A stretch of DNA of 64,000 bases, taken from assembly GCF_014842915.1 (NCBI RefSeq), contig NZ_JACYXI010000015.1, positions 50,397-114,396 on the forward strand. Reading direction: 5' to 3'. Made by a program: the position numbers and the translations under genes. The number at the start of each line of letters is the position of its first letter. Position 1 is the stretch's first letter. The notes below the pieces were generated by a model that worked only from the letters and a program-made list of their open reading frames with translations, was not told where the DNA came from and did no database searches. The DNA is from Roseibium litorale (GTDB lineage Bacteria > Pseudomonadota > Alphaproteobacteria > Rhizobiales > Stappiaceae). This document shows, in pieces, positions 50,095 to 60,568 of the stretch.

Positions 50095-51618
50095 TTATGC
50101 CGAGGCTGACGTGCGGGTTGCAAGATAGTCCTTCAGGAAGCCGTCCAGTGCGTCAGCTTCATCCTTGCTGACACGAAGCCCCAGTTTGGACCGGCGCCAC
50201 AGGATATCCTCCGCCGTCCGCGCCCATTCACGGCCAACGAGCCAGAGGACTTCATCCTCATAAAGATCATGACCGAAGTTGCGGCCAAGCTCCGCCGGTG
50301 AGGAAACTCCGTCGAGGATCATCCGGGCGTCTGTGCCATAGGCGCGCACCAGACGGGTTGCATGAGAGGCGGCCAGGAACGGGAACGCGTCCCGCAGCTT
50401 CTGAACTTCCTCGTTGAAGGCAAGCACCGGGAAGTTGCCTCCGGGCAGCGGAGCATAAGCCGTCCAGGGCCCGTTCTTGAATGGAAGGAACGGCTCCAGC
50501 TTTTCCAGAACGTGTTCCGCCAGCTTGCGGTAGGTGGTGATTTTCCCGCCGAAAACGGACAGTAGCGCCGGGTTTCCGGCGTCACCACCGTCCAGTTCCA
50601 GAACGTAATCGCGGGTGGCGGCTTTCGCGTCTTTTGCGCCATCATCGTAGAGGGGGCGCACGCCGGAATAGGTGTGAACGATGTCTTCCGGCTTGACCGG
50701 TGTTTCGAGATACTCGCTGACAGAGCGGCACAGATAGTCGATCTCGTCTTTTGAGATGGCGACCTTTCCCGGCTCCTCCTGGTAGTCCACGTCGGTGGTT
50801 CCAATCAGCGTGAAATCGGTCTCATACGGAATAGCGAAGATAATCCGGCCATCGCCATTCTGGAAAATGAAGCAGCGGTCATGGTCGAACAAGCGCGGCA
50901 CGACAATGTGGCTGCCCTTGACGAGCCGCACATTGGAAGAGCGGTTAACCCCTGCAACACCGGACAGCATGGACGCAACCCAGGGACCTGCCGCGTTGAC
51001 CAGCACCTTGGCGGTGACGAGGCGCTGCTCTCCGGTCGCAGTGTTTTCAAGCGTTACGGACCAATGGCCATTTTCGCGGCGGGCGCTGATGCATTTCGTC
51101 CGGGTCAGGATCTCCGCGCCGCGGTCTGCCGCATCGCGGGCATTGAGCGCGACAAGGCGGGCGTCGTCCACCCAGCAGTCGGAATATTCAAAGCCCCTGC
51201 GGAACAGGCTCTTCAGCCCGCTGGAGAAGGGAGGCTTGTCCAGGCGCACGGTCTTGGTTGCCGGCAGCAGTTTGCGGCCACCAAGGTGGTCATAGAGAAA
51301 CAGGCCAAGACGCAGCAGCCATGCCGGGCGCAGGTCCTTGTGGTGGGGCAGGATGAAGCGCAGCGGCCAGGCAATGTGAGGGGCTGCCCGCCAAAGAACC
51401 TCACGCTCCTTCAGAGCCTTTCTGACCAGATTGAACTCGTAGTATTCCAGGTAGCGCAGACCGCCGTGGATGAGCTTGGTCGAGGCCGAAGACGTTGCGC
51501 CTGCAAGGTCACCCATTTCTGCCAGAAGCACACTTGCACCGCGGCCTACCGCGTCGCGGGCAATCCCGGTTCCGTTGATACCGCCACCGATTACGATGAG
51601 GTCGAATTCGGGGGTCAT
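50095..51618 (-). CDS. glpD: Glycerol-3-phosphate dehydrogenase GlpD
   Basis: This 507-residue FAD enzyme is a peripheral membrane protein that oxidises glycerol-3-phosphate to dihydroxyacetone phosphate and feeds electrons to quinone. The start at 51618 has AGGAG 10 bp before it. The FAD motif G-G-G-I-N-G is at 11-16, followed by [15 protein letters not shown]. It is the first gene of the glpD-glpK operon. Phased CGAA half-sites before it suggest control by GlpR (26 kb). Confidence 0.97.
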   Translation of the reverse strand: MTPEFDLIVIGGGINGTGIARDAVGRGASVLLAEMGDLAGATSSASTKLIHGGLRYLEYYEFNLVRKALKEREVLWRAAPHIAWPLRFILPHHKDLRPAWLLRLGLFLYDHLGGRKLLPATKTVRLDKPPFSSGLKSLFRRGFEYSDCWVDDARLVALNARDAADRGAEILTRTKCISARRENGHWSVTLENTATGEQRLVTAKVLVNAAGPWVASMLSGVAGVNRSSNVRLVKGSHIVVPRLFDHDRCFIFQNGDGRIIFAIPYETDFTLIGTTDVDYQEEPGKVAISKDEIDYLCRSVSEYLETPVKPEDIVHTYSGVRPLYDDGAKDAKAATRDYVLELDGGDAGNPALLSVFGGKITTYRKLAEHVLEKLEPFLPFKNGPWTAYAPLPGGNFPVLAFNEEVQKLRDAFPFLAASHATRLVRAYGTDARMILDGVSSPAELGRNFGHDLYEDEVLWLVGREWARTAEDILWRRSKLGLRVSKDEADALDGFLKDYLATRTSASA

Positions 51619-51662
51619 TAAGGCGTCTCCTGAGTGGTCTGATGCGCGATATTGTGATGAAG

Positions 51663-51687
51663 CGAAAATAAAACGAAACTTAGCGAA
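51663..51687. promoter_or_regulatory. Three phased CGAA half-sites, candidate GlpR operator
   Basis: CGAA occurs at 51663-51666, 51674-51677 and 51684-51687, spaced 11 and 10 bp, i.e. about one helical turn. They lie 45-69 bp before the glpD start. GlpR-type repressors recognise TTCG/CGAA half-sites. Confidence 0.5.
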
Positions 51688-51702
51688 GTTCAATCAATGA
51701 AA

Positions 51703-51732
51703 AGGCCGCCGGAAGTGCTCCGGCGGCCTGCT
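51703..51732 (-). terminator. Rho-independent terminator after the MscS gene
   Basis: AGGCCGCCGGA and TCCGGCGGCCT form a perfect 11-bp stem with an AGTGC loop. Read on the minus strand it ends in CCTTTTC, so it terminates the MscS gene ahead of the glpD promoter. Confidence 0.85.
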
Positions 51733-51752
51733 CACTTTTCCGGCTCTCGCGA

Positions 51753-54152
51753 TCAACGCGGAGCGTCATCGGAGTCCGCTTCGCCTGCGTCGGCATCTGC
51801 GTCGTTTTCGTTCGGAGAGTCCTTTGCTGGCCGGTCATTGGGCTCGTCCTTGTCCCGCGAGGTGGTTTTTTCCAGCTCCTCCACGATAGCCGGATTTGCG
51901 GAATGGTAGGTCACCTGCGGGAAAGGAATTTCAATGCCTTGCTCGTCGAAAACATCCTTTATGTGCTCATTATAGGCGCGGCCAATTCCCCATTGGGACC
52001 CCGGGAGGGTCTTGATGCGCGCCCGGATGTTGACGGCAGAATCCCCGAAGCTGGTAACGCCATGCATTTCCAGGTCCGCGATGATGTCCTTGCCGGCCTC
52101 GGTGTTTCTGAGGCGCTCAAAGGCTTCCTCCATCGCCGCCTTGGCCTTGCGTATATCCGTGTCATAGGAAACGCCGATCAGAGCGACATGATAGGAGAAG
52201 TCGCGCATGAAGTTGGAAACGGTGTCGACGGCCGAGAACGGTACGATGTGGGTGGTGCCGTCTACATCGCGCAGCCGGACGGATCGGACAGTCAGGTGTT
52301 CCACAGCACCGGTAATGCCCCCCACCGTGACCACGTCGCCCTCGTTGATGGCATTCTCGATCTGGATGAAAGCCCCGGTGATGATGTCCTTCACCAGGGT
52401 CTGGGCACCGAAGGAAATCGCCAGACCGACAACACCGGCACCAGCGATAAGAGGCCCGATATCGACGCCGACTTCCGAAAGGCACAGAAGGGCGCCCATC
52501 ACGATCATGACCACCGTGAATGCGTTGCGGAAAAGCTGGAACAAGGTGCGCACGCGGGCGGTTACGACGTAGCCAGAATGGCTGCGAAGACGCAGGTCGA
52601 TCCATGACATCACTGCCAGCCAGACGACAAAGCTGACCAGAACGACCAGAAGTGCAGAGCTATACCGGTCAAGAATCTCACGTCCGGTGGTGGAGTTCAC
52701 CCATTCAAAGAGCCCGATGGCTCCCCAGATGTCCGCAAGGATCAGAAGTGTTCCAACGAAGACCAGGAATCTGAACAGCTTTAAGAGGTAGGGAACGAAG
52801 GTGTTGAGACGGCTTTCCAGCGCCGGCAAGCTCTCTCTCACATTGGCTGGCACACGAATGCCGCCGACGATTGCCCGCGTCATGGCGAACGACAGCATGA
52901 AACCGCCGAAGACCGTGAGCAGGGACAAGCCGGTTGCCTGAACGATGATGGTCACCGCGTCGAAGGGGCGTGACAGCCAGATGCCAAGGACGACGAGAAC
53001 ATAGAGATACGCAATCAGATGCCAGAAACCCGCAAGAGCCCTAAGGGTTTGCTGCAGGATGTCGCTGCTCATGCGCTCGCTGTAAGTGCGGATTCCCTTC
53101 GCAACGCGCTCATGCTGCCGGTGCACTGTTATCATCAGATAAAGGGTTGCGGCGAGGACAACGAGAACGCGTACGGCATTTCCGAGAACAAACGAAATGG
53201 TGAGATTCGCGACCGGCACACCCAGCATCAGGCCGTAACCAAGCAGGGAAGTGACGAAACCGAGGTGACGGGACCAGATTCCGGCAGTTTCGTCGCTGAA
53301 CGGCAGAATACGCAAAGGCGCACGGTTTGGAGCAAAGACTGTGCGCAGGATCACCTTGGCAAGGCCCGTCAATACGAAGGCATTCAACGCGAGGCTTTGC
53401 AGTAGAAACCCGGCATTCTGGCTGTCTTTGAAGACTGCAATCGCCGCTGCATAGCCAGCTCCCCAGCCGATCACCACGGTCAGCCCGTCTGCTAGTGTGA
53501 CCAGCAGAAGCAGCACGGTCCGCTTGATCCAGCCGCCGTATCCTGCCCGTGAGACATATTTCTTCAGGGCGAACTTGAGGACGTGCTGTCCGGCATAAAA
53601 TACCAGGAGTGCAGTGATCAGGACCACTGCGACCTCAAGGGCGGCGCTTTGGGCACGATCCCAGCGGATCTGAACCTCTCCGGTTGCCAGCAGCACAACG
53701 CCATTGAGCGAGCGGCCAATCAGATTGAGGTTGTCAGACAGATCATCAGCGATCAGACGGGTTTTTGCTCCCAGCCATACGGCGAATGGCTCACGGTCTG
53801 TGGCTGTGCCGTCTTCATCCGGTGTAGTGGCCGCTGCTGAGGAATCCTGCTTTTCAGCCGGGGTGCTGTTTGTTTCAACTGTGACTTCCGGCATCACTCC
53901 ATTCGCCGGTGATGTGGTTCCCTCCTGCTTCAGCAGATCTATGAGAGCGGATCGTCCTTTGGGGTCCTGCAGGAGCTGAATCAGAGCTTCTCGCGCAGCT
54001 TCAGGAGAAGCTGGCGCACTTGTCTGCGGAGAAGCAGCCGTTGAGGCATTGCCAGGAGCCTGGGCATTTGTCTGGGCGAATGCGGCGGGTGCCGCGTAGC
54101 ACAAGAGCAACAGGGTTATGAGACCCGCTTGCAGGCGATGGCGAAATGTCAT
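51753..54152 (-). CDS. Large MscS-family mechanosensitive channel
   Basis: This 799-residue inner-membrane protein starts at the ATG at 54152, with a signal peptide ending A-A-F-A-Q. A disordered periplasmic segment follows, rich in Ala, Ser and Thr, and then about eleven hydrophobic helices. The MscS pore and beta domain lie at about 520-720, with the pore-helix motif G-L-A-I-S-F-G-A-Q-T-L-V-K-D and the N-E-G-D-V-V beta domain. The acidic C-terminal tail (about 745-799) is low complexity. It should protect against osmotic down-shock. Upstream in-frame codons to 54269 are not needed. It is convergent with nothing; glpD follows on the same strand after a terminator. Confidence 0.9.
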   Translation of the reverse strand: MTFRHRLQAGLITLLLLCYAAPAAFAQTNAQAPGNASTAASPQTSAPASPEAAREALIQLLQDPKGRSALIDLLKQEGTTSPANGVMPEVTVETNSTPAEKQDSSAAATTPDEDGTATDREPFAVWLGAKTRLIADDLSDNLNLIGRSLNGVVLLATGEVQIRWDRAQSAALEVAVVLITALLVFYAGQHVLKFALKKYVSRAGYGGWIKRTVLLLLVTLADGLTVVIGWGAGYAAAIAVFKDSQNAGFLLQSLALNAFVLTGLAKVILRTVFAPNRAPLRILPFSDETAGIWSRHLGFVTSLLGYGLMLGVPVANLTISFVLGNAVRVLVVLAATLYLMITVHRQHERVAKGIRTYSERMSSDILQQTLRALAGFWHLIAYLYVLVVLGIWLSRPFDAVTIIVQATGLSLLTVFGGFMLSFAMTRAIVGGIRVPANVRESLPALESRLNTFVPYLLKLFRFLVFVGTLLILADIWGAIGLFEWVNSTTGREILDRYSSALLVVLVSFVVWLAVMSWIDLRLRSHSGYVVTARVRTLFQLFRNAFTVVMIVMGALLCLSEVGVDIGPLIAGAGVVGLAISFGAQTLVKDIITGAFIQIENAINEGDVVTVGGITGAVEHLTVRSVRLRDVDGTTHIVPFSAVDTVSNFMRDFSYHVALIGVSYDTDIRKAKAAMEEAFERLRNTEAGKDIIADLEMHGVTSFGDSAVNIRARIKTLPGSQWGIGRAYNEHIKDVFDEQGIEIPFPQVTYHSANPAIVEELEKTTSRDKDEPNDRPAKDSPNENDADADAGEADSDDAPR

Positions 54153-54291
54153 GCGAACGATCCGGTTTTGTGTCTGCTTTTCGGAACAGGGACATGAAGT
54201 GTGTCCCAAACTGTTCCCCTGGCGGAAAAATATAAGGCGGACATTCGTGGTGTCGAATGCCCGCCTCAATTCTTTTCAAGCCGGTGCGGTA

Positions 54292-55854
54292 TCAGGACCG
54301 CTTGCCGTTATCCAGATGCGGGACAGAGCTGCCATCGCGGGCCGCTTCCGGAAGCATGTCCTGAAGGAAGTTCTGGAAGGCGACCGGACGCAGGAACCGT
54401 TCGATAGCCTTGGTCCCGACGGAGGTCGACCGGACATCGGTCGAGGCCGGGTACGGGCCGCCATGCATCATGGCGTGGCAGACCTCTACACCGGTCGGGA
54501 AGTTGTTGCGCATCAGGCGGCCTGCCTTGCGCTCCACGACCGGCAGCAGGGGGAGAACCGCGTCAAGGTCCGCATCATCCATGATGAAGGTTGCGGTCAG
54601 CTGGCCTTCAAGTGCCTTGGCAACTTCCAGAACCGCACTGGCATCCGGGCACGCAACGATGACGGCGGAGGGGCCGAAGACCTCCTCATGAAGGTCCGGG
54701 TTTGCCAGCCAGGTTGCGCTGTCGACTTCGAAGACTGCGGGGGAGACATCACAGGCACCAGCCTCTGCAACGCCTTTCAGCTTCACATTGGCCTTGCCGC
54801 CCTTGATACGGGCGTCGATGGCGCTCTGATAGGCCTTTGCAATGCCAGCTGTCAGCATGGTCTGGGCCGGAACGGCGCCAAGGGCTTCGCAGGCTGCATC
54901 GGTGAAGGTGTCGAGATCCGGACCTGCAATGGCGATGACCAGGCCCGGGTTGGTGCAGAACTGGCCAACGCCCATGGTGAGCGACTGCGCCCAGCCTGCA
55001 CCGACTTCTGCCGCGCGCGCGCTGAGGGCTGCGGGCATGAGGAAGGTCGGGTTGACAGATCCGAGTTCACCATAGAACGGGATTGGCTCAGGGCGGGAAA
55101 CCGCCAGATCGAACAGGGCACGGCCGCCGCGCAGGGAGCCGGTGAAACCGATGGCCTTGATCAGCGGATGAGTGACAAGTGCGCCGCCGGAAGCCTGGCT
55201 TGCGCCCTGGACGAGGCCAAAGGTACCGCTTGGCATGCCGCATTTTTCTATTGCAACGCGGATGGCTTCGGCGACCAGCTCTGCGGTGCCTGCATGGGCC
55301 GGGTGCCCCTTGACGACGACCGGGCAGCCGGCTGCCAGAGCGGACGCGGTGTCACCTCCGGCGGTGGAGAAAGCGAGCGGGAAGTTGGAGGCGCCAAAGA
55401 CGCCGACCGGACCGATTGCCTTGAGCATCAGGCGGACATCCGGGCGGGGCAGGGGCTGACGGTCCGGCATCGCGCGATCGATGCGCACGTCAAAGCAGGA
55501 GCCCTCTTCGATCCAGTCGGCAAACAGGCGCAGCTGGCCGGTTGTGCGGCCGCGCTCGCCGTTGAGCCGGGCTTCCGGAAGCGCGGTTTCCTTGTTCGCG
55601 GTTTCCGTTAGGGCTGCGCCACGGGCTTCGATTTCATCCGCAATGGTGCGGAGGAACTTGGCGCGGTCTGCGGTCGAGGTTGCGCTATAGGCTGCGAAGG
55701 CGCGTTCCGCTGCTTCGGCCGCAAGCGCGACAGTTGCCTGATCTGCATCCCACACTTTTTCCTGCAGGACCTCGCCTGTCGCGGGGGAAACCGTTTTGAA
55801 TGTGGTGCCGCCCTCCACCCAGGCGCCGTCAATCAGATGTTTTCCACTCAGCAT
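54292..55854 (-). CDS. Alpha-ketoglutaric semialdehyde dehydrogenase (2,5-dioxovalerate dehydrogenase)
   Basis: This 520-residue NAD(P)-dependent aldehyde dehydrogenase has its catalytic Cys in G-V-G-Q-F-C-T-N-P-G near residue 300 and its general-base Glu in Y-G-E-L-G-S-V-N-P near 265. The G-A-S-N-F-P-L-A-F-S segment is typical of the KGSADH subgroup. It oxidises 2,5-dioxopentanoate to 2-oxoglutarate, the last step of hydroxyproline and some sugar-acid pathways. The earlier hydroxyproline steps are encoded at 37-39 kb. It lies 139 bp upstream of the MscS gene on the same strand. Confidence 0.88.
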   Translation of the reverse strand: MLSGKHLIDGAWVEGGTTFKTVSPATGEVLQEKVWDADQATVALAAEAAERAFAAYSATSTADRAKFLRTIADEIEARGAALTETANKETALPEARLNGERGRTTGQLRLFADWIEEGSCFDVRIDRAMPDRQPLPRPDVRLMLKAIGPVGVFGASNFPLAFSTAGGDTASALAAGCPVVVKGHPAHAGTAELVAEAIRVAIEKCGMPSGTFGLVQGASQASGGALVTHPLIKAIGFTGSLRGGRALFDLAVSRPEPIPFYGELGSVNPTFLMPAALSARAAEVGAGWAQSLTMGVGQFCTNPGLVIAIAGPDLDTFTDAACEALGAVPAQTMLTAGIAKAYQSAIDARIKGGKANVKLKGVAEAGACDVSPAVFEVDSATWLANPDLHEEVFGPSAVIVACPDASAVLEVAKALEGQLTATFIMDDADLDAVLPLLPVVERKAGRLMRNNFPTGVEVCHAMMHGGPYPASTDVRSTSVGTKAIERFLRPVAFQNFLQDMLPEAARDGSSVPHLDNGKRS

Positions 55855-55967
55855 GGTATTCTATCCCATTTGAAATTCATCAAAGTCAGTGCACAGTGCC
55901 CTAAGGCCGCGCATTTGGGTCAGAGACTTAACCGGTTTACACCGTGCTCGCCACCCACTTTCAGAAA

Positions 55968-55984
55968 AACGGATTGAATCCGTT
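55968..55984. repeat. Dyad AACGGATT-G-AATCCGTT upstream of the DUF2336 gene
   Basis: This perfect 8-bp inverted repeat around one base lies between the divergent aldehyde dehydrogenase and DUF2336 genes. It may be an operator for either; nothing more can be said. Confidence 0.4.
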
Positions 55985-56055
55985 CGTTTGTCCCTTCAGA
56001 TTTTACGGTTCTCTAACGCACGTCAAAATAAGTTAAGGCAAACGGAGATATAACC

Positions 56056-57168
56056 ATGTCAGTTCAGTTGCTAGGTCTGGCAAGTGACAAGTCCGGGAAA
56101 TCGCGGGACACTTTGCTGACTGCCTTGACTGACATGTATGTCGAGGGAGTCGAGCGCCGGACTGCGGCCGAGTCCGAGATTTTTGGCGAAGTGGCTTTGC
56201 TTCTCTATCAGGATATCTCCGAACAGAGCCGGGCGGCACTTTCGAAGAAACTGGCTCCCCATATTCAGACACCTTTGCCGTTGGCGATGGCCTTTGCCAC
56301 CGACGTCATCCGTGTTGCCATGCCCATGCTGGAACAGTATCCGGGCTTTCAGCAGGAGCACCTGGAGGAATTTGCCGAGACGCTCGGCGACAGCCACCTT
56401 CAGGTGCTCTCGCGCAGGAAGGACCTCGGCCAGAAGGCGTCCCATCTGATGGCGGAACGGGGCAGCAAGATTGTCCGGCGGATGCTGGCGGGCAACCGGG
56501 ATATTGAACTTTCCAGGCTCACGCTGCGGGCTTTGGTCAAACATGCCATTCAGGACATCGTCCTGCGCGAGGATCTCGCCCTGCGCAGTGACCTGACCCC
56601 ATCCATCTGCCAGATGCTGCTGCCTTCCGTGAATGAGACGACGGCAGCTCACCTCAAGAAAATGATCAGCGGTGCGATTTCCAAGGAAGATCTGGACCAA
56701 CTCGCCAGGCTCCGCCAGGTGCGCCGCACGATTGGAGTGAACCTTGATAGTCCGGATGTGGCCGGCCTTCTCAGGTTCTGCAAGCAGCATGGTATCGCAG
56801 CCGACGATCTTTCCATTCTGCTTGTTCAGGACAAGAGGCTGTCCCATGCAACAGATCTGCTTGCTTTCCGCTCTGGTGTTCCGCCCGTTACGGCCCGGAA
56901 TGCGCTTTTCAACGGCGACCGCGACGACGTGATCGGCATGGCGCGCAAGGCGGGTATGTCGCTTGATGCCTTCTCCATTCTGGCAAAAGCCCGGTGCGAC
57001 CACTTGCGTATTCCCATGTCGCAAGCCGCAGACTGGATTTCCGCCTATGTCACCGCAAGCGGTATCAGCAAACCGCATCTGGCACAGCGGGCCAGGGGAG
57101 AGTTTGCCGCCAAGCGCAAACCGAAGCCGCGCAACGGCCAGCCCAGAACCCCGCTGCGGTCTCTCTAG
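56056..57168 (+). CDS. DUF2336 protein
   Basis: This 370-residue cytoplasmic protein is all-helical, with HEAT-like repeated segments across about 15-330 and a basic C-terminal tail rich in Arg, Lys and Pro. It matches the DUF2336 family, widespread in alphaproteobacteria and of unknown function. No enzyme motif is visible. It is divergent from the aldehyde dehydrogenase gene; the next gene on the other strand is convergent. The tail suggests nucleic-acid or membrane contact, which is inference. Confidence 0.82.
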   Translation: MSVQLLGLASDKSGKSRDTLLTALTDMYVEGVERRTAAESEIFGEVALLLYQDISEQSRAALSKKLAPHIQTPLPLAMAFATDVIRVAMPMLEQYPGFQQEHLEEFAETLGDSHLQVLSRRKDLGQKASHLMAERGSKIVRRMLAGNRDIELSRLTLRALVKHAIQDIVLREDLALRSDLTPSICQMLLPSVNETTAAHLKKMISGAISKEDLDQLARLRQVRRTIGVNLDSPDVAGLLRFCKQHGIAADDLSILLVQDKRLSHATDLLAFRSGVPPVTARNALFNGDRDDVIGMARKAGMSLDAFSILAKARCDHLRIPMSQAADWISAYVTASGISKPHLAQRARGEFAAKRKPKPRNGQPRTPLRSL

Positions 57169-57227
57169 GCGGTAAAACAGCCGAGATTCCTCAGAATGGT
57201 CCATTCCTGACGCTGTTTGTGCTGGAA

Positions 57228-57668
57228 TCAGCGGGACTGCTGTTTCGCAAGAAAAGCCGTGGCCGCCGTGCCGATGGCCGCCGCAGCGTAGAACCAGAGG
57301 CCGGGGAGAACGCTCGCAGCCGCAAGACCGCTGGTCTTTGCCGCGAACAGAACCAGCGCGACGAGCATCACATCGAGCATTGACCATTTGGAAACGGCAG
57401 CCAGAAGGGCGAGAGACCGGCTTTTCCCGCCGGACAGTGCTGCAATGTGAGTGAGCACGATCTTTGCGGCGGGAAATCCAATCGAAAACGCCGCAACCAG
57501 AGCAGTCAGCAGATATTCCTGATCCTGGTAGAGGCTGAGAACCATATCGATAAGCGATGGCCGGTCTTCCAGGAACAGCAATCTTTCGAACCGCATCAGC
57601 GGCAGGGTCAGGCCCAGCGCGAAACTGAAGGTCGAAAGAGGAAGAAGAATGGCGATCAGAAAGCGCAT
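57228..57668 (-). CDS. PqiA-like membrane protein
   Basis: This 146-residue inner-membrane protein has about four helices and the paraquat-inducible protein A pattern, including A-F-S-I-G-F-P-A-A-K-I and S-K-W-S-M-L-D-V-M-L-V-A-L. It is a single-PqiA-domain form, half the size of E. coli PqiA. PqiA proteins take part in lipid transport across the envelope, usually with MCE proteins, but no MCE gene is near. The ATG at 57668 is chosen because the upstream extension is not membrane-like. Confidence 0.8.
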   Translation of the reverse strand: MRFLIAILLPLSTFSFALGLTLPLMRFERLLFLEDRPSLIDMVLSLYQDQEYLLTALVAAFSIGFPAAKIVLTHIAALSGGKSRSLALLAAVSKWSMLDVMLVALVLFAAKTSGLAAASVLPGLWFYAAAAIGTAATAFLAKQQSR

Positions 57669-57797
57669 GCGGTTCCGTCCGGCTGTGCAAATGGCTTGGT
57701 CCCGCCTATAGCACCTCGCATGACTTGCGCAAATGACGTGGAGAGACGCCACCTCTCAGCTGCGGCGGATACGCTTGCCTGTGTTCCGTTTGGAACG

Positions 57798-58238
57798 TCA
57801 GGGCCGGACGTATGAGAACCCCTCTTCCTGTAGCTCCATCAGGCGCACAACGCCCGAAGGAACGAGCGTTGCCTCGCTCATGAGGGGGACCTCTTTGCCC
57901 TCTGCCTTTGACATGGCGCTGTGAGTGTTGCCGCAGGCGGAGAAGGCAAGTGACGGGATTTCGAGGCTCATGGCGGCGATCCGGTCGCGGACTGGGCTTT
58001 TGTCTTCCCGAAGCATCACAAGACCAGGACCATAGGCTACGATTTCGATTTCAACGCTTTCGCCCTTGGCATTGTAATAAGCTTGGACGTTCTGCGCATT
58101 GTTGAGCGCCATGTTCATGACCGCGGGGTCGTTCTGGTCCACGTGAATCGCCAGCTTATGCTGAGCGCCGGCTGCCAGAACTGCGGTTACCGGAACCGTG
58201 AGCACAAGACAAAAAGCAAGAGCCAAGCGGCGCAGCAT
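57798..58238 (-). CDS. Exported DsrE/F-like protein
   Basis: This 146-residue protein has a signal peptide ending A-V-L-A-A and a DsrE/DsrF-like fold (K-L-A-I-H-V-D-Q-N, then L-N-N-A-Q-N). A single Cys lies in L-A-F-S-A-C-G-N-T, the place where DsrE proteins bind sulfur. The ATG at 58238 follows AGGGAG. Exported DsrE-like proteins are common but poorly understood; sulfur handling is a family inference. Confidence 0.82.
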   Translation of the reverse strand: MLRRLALAFCLVLTVPVTAVLAAGAQHKLAIHVDQNDPAVMNMALNNAQNVQAYYNAKGESVEIEIVAYGPGLVMLREDKSPVRDRIAAMSLEIPSLAFSACGNTHSAMSKAEGKEVPLMSEATLVPSGVVRLMELQEEGFSYVRP

Positions 58239-58433
58239 GAGTTTTCTCCCTAGTTGATCCTGCCAAGTGCGGACCTTAGGAAGGGAAAATAGCCGCCGTA
58301 GGAAGCCCGCTCCAATCAAAAGGGCGTCTTCCCGATCATTTGTTGGTGAGTTTTATTTCCTGGGTGTGCCAAGAGGCGCCGCGTATAGGGCGCGGCGGTA
58401 TAGGTGCCCCGGAGAGCTCGTGGAAAGCGGCGT

Positions 58434-58841
58434 CTAGCGGAGGCGCGCTCTGCCGGCGATTTCGTCGAGCTGGTCCTGTTCAGCCGCTTCCTGGGCGCTG
58501 CGTTCCCTTTGCTGGTCACGCTCTTCCAGCTGTTCGAACTTCTTCAACTCTTCAATTGCTTCGTTCAACTCGTCCCTGGCGCGTTCCAGTTGCTCGTCCA
58601 GCTCCAGCGCGGAGTTGCGCAGATTGTCGCGGCGGGTGGCTGCTGCCTTGGCAAAAGTTGGATAGGCAAAGTGGCCCACGTCGGTAATGCCAACGCGTTC
58701 CTGCTCAGAACGGATCTGATCGTCCAGCTCGTCGGCCATGCGGTTGAACTCCGCAATCATGGCTTCGATCTGGCCCAGTTGCCGGCGCTTGTCATCTACC
58801 TGAAATCGCTTCAGGCGAATGAGGCTGTCTCGGGTCTTCAT
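58434..58841 (-). CDS. fliJ: Flagellar export protein FliJ
   Basis: This 135-residue, almost wholly coiled-coil protein is rich in Glu, Arg, Gln and Leu (K-R-F-Q-V-D-D-K-R-R-Q-L near the start). FliJ is the central stalk-like chaperone/escort of the flagellar export ATPase. It lies 28 bp downstream of fliI, the usual partner. FliJ is poorly conserved in sequence, so context carries weight. Confidence 0.88.
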   Translation of the reverse strand: MKTRDSLIRLKRFQVDDKRRQLGQIEAMIAEFNRMADELDDQIRSEQERVGITDVGHFAYPTFAKAAATRRDNLRNSALELDEQLERARDELNEAIEELKKFEQLEERDQQRERSAQEAAEQDQLDEIAGRARLR

Positions 58842-58869
58842 AACTCAATACTCCCCTAGCAAACGCATC

Positions 58870-60195
58870 CTAGCCCGGAGTCATTTCCAAAAGGTTGGCG
58901 AGTTGAGAATATCCTTCAGCCAGAGACGTCGCCTCGTCTTTGCGCTGGTTTAGAAAGGCTTCCATCGGCTCAAACCGGCGGATTGCCTCATCCACGGTGG
59001 GGTCTGATCCCTTGCGGTAGGCCCCCAACCGGATCAGTTCTTCCATGTCCGTGTATGTGGACAAAAGCTGTTTTGCCTTGCGCAGGACAGGAAGCTGCTG
59101 TTCCGGCACACAGCGGGGCATCGTTCTCGAAACGGACTTTAGCACATTAATTGCCGGGTAGCGGCCCCGTTCTGCAATCCCGCGTTCCATCACGATATGG
59201 CCGTCCAGAATGCCGCGCACCGCATCGGCAACAGGCTCATTGTGATTGTCACCTTCCACAAGCACGGTGAAGAGGCCTGTAATGGACCCGGTTCCCACCC
59301 GGCCCGGCCCGGCGCGCTCAAGAAGCCGGGGCAGTTCCGTAAACACAGTCGGGGTATAGCCCTTGGAGGTCGGCGGCTCGCCGATGGATAGTCCGATCTC
59401 ACGCTGGGCCATGGCAAACCGGGTGATGGAATCCATCATGCAGAGCACATTTTGCCCCTCGTCACGGAAGTGTTCGGCCACGGTCATGGTGAGATAAGCA
59501 GCTTGCCGCCGCATCAGCACGCTTTCATCCGAAGTGGCGACGACCACGACAGAACGGGCGAGGCCTTCCTCTCCCAGATCGTCCTCAATGAATTCCTGCA
59601 CCTCGCGGCCGCGTTCGCCGATCAGGCCGATGACAGCCACATCACAGTCTGTGTTCCGGGCAAGCATCGACATGAGCACTGATTTTCCGACGCCGGAGCC
59701 TGCGAAAATGCCCATGCGCTGACCTTCGCAGCAAGTCACGAATGTGTTCAGGGCCCGGACGCCAAGATCAAGAGGGCCGCCGACGCGGGCACGCTCTGAA
59801 GCGGGAGGGGGATTGCTGCGGAGTTTGCGGGGAACCGCGCCGCCAGGAAGGTCTCCCTTGCCGTCGATCGGTTCTCCAAGAGCGTTGATGACGCGGCCCA
59901 GCCAAGCAGTGGAGGGGTGCACGACACTGTCACGGGCGCTGATCACCGCCTTGCATCCCATCCGGACACCTTCAAGGCCGGAGAAAGGCATGCAAAGGGC
60001 CCGTTCGTCGCGGAAACCTACGACTTCTGCGGGAACTTTCGGGTTGTCTTCGCCGCTATCGATCATCAGCCGGGAGCCGACGCTCATTTCATGAACAGGC
60101 CCGGCAACCTCGACCAGAAGACCTTGGACAGCAGCCACCCGTCCGTAAATTTCGGTAGCCATCAGCGAATCAATCTCGGCAAAAAGCGACTTCAC
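58870..60195 (-). CDS. fliI: Flagellum-specific ATP synthase FliI
   Basis: FliI powers type III export of flagellar subunits. The 441-residue protein has the P-loop G-S-G-V-G-K-S at 166-172, the [11 protein letters not shown] block and the [12 protein letters not shown] segment of this ATPase family. The GTG at 60195 has AAAGGA about 8 bp upstream; an ATG at 60162 is an alternative. It is first in a fliI-fliJ operon, divergent from ctrA with 373 bp between. Confidence 0.96.
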   Translation of the reverse strand: MKSLFAEIDSLMATEIYGRVAAVQGLLVEVAGPVHEMSVGSRLMIDSGEDNPKVPAEVVGFRDERALCMPFSGLEGVRMGCKAVISARDSVVHPSTAWLGRVINALGEPIDGKGDLPGGAVPRKLRSNPPPASERARVGGPLDLGVRALNTFVTCCEGQRMGIFAGSGVGKSVLMSMLARNTDCDVAVIGLIGERGREVQEFIEDDLGEEGLARSVVVVATSDESVLMRRQAAYLTMTVAEHFRDEGQNVLCMMDSITRFAMAQREIGLSIGEPPTSKGYTPTVFTELPRLLERAGPGRVGTGSITGLFTVLVEGDNHNEPVADAVRGILDGHIVMERGIAERGRYPAINVLKSVSRTMPRCVPEQQLPVLRKAKQLLSTYTDMEELIRLGAYRKGSDPTVDEAIRRFEPMEAFLNQRKDEATSLAEGYSQLANLLEMTPG

Positions 60196-60568
60196 GCTGA
60201 ATTCCTTTCAAAAGGGGTGGCTTGGTAACCTATCGTTTACGTCTCTGCTTAATCTTAATGAACGGAACGTTGACAGGCGAGAGCGCCTTTACACAGTCCA
60301 AAGGCTTTGTGGAAATGAGTCTGGCGGGAGTCGCTTACAGCGATTTTCTAAACCAAGACTTTAAGTGGCTTTGATCCGGATTTTAACTGGGGATTCAAGC
60401 CCTTGGGTATTGTGCACAGATTTGGCTCCTTAGGGCTTGCCGCTGCGAATTAGATTTTGTTAACCATTAACGACTAGCTTTCGAGTCGGGGTTAAAGGCA
60501 GTCCTTCGTAGCAGGCACCGACAGAGCCGTTGCGACTTGCCTAGGAAAGGCAACATAAGGGGATTGGC
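60196..60568. promoter_or_regulatory. Divergent control region between fliI and ctrA
   Basis: This 373-bp AT-rich region contains TTAATCTTAATG near 60250 and TTAACCATTAA at 60460-60470, the latter a CtrA half-site about 100 bp before ctrA. Autoregulation of ctrA is known in alphaproteobacteria. No gene or strong hairpin is seen. Confidence 0.5.
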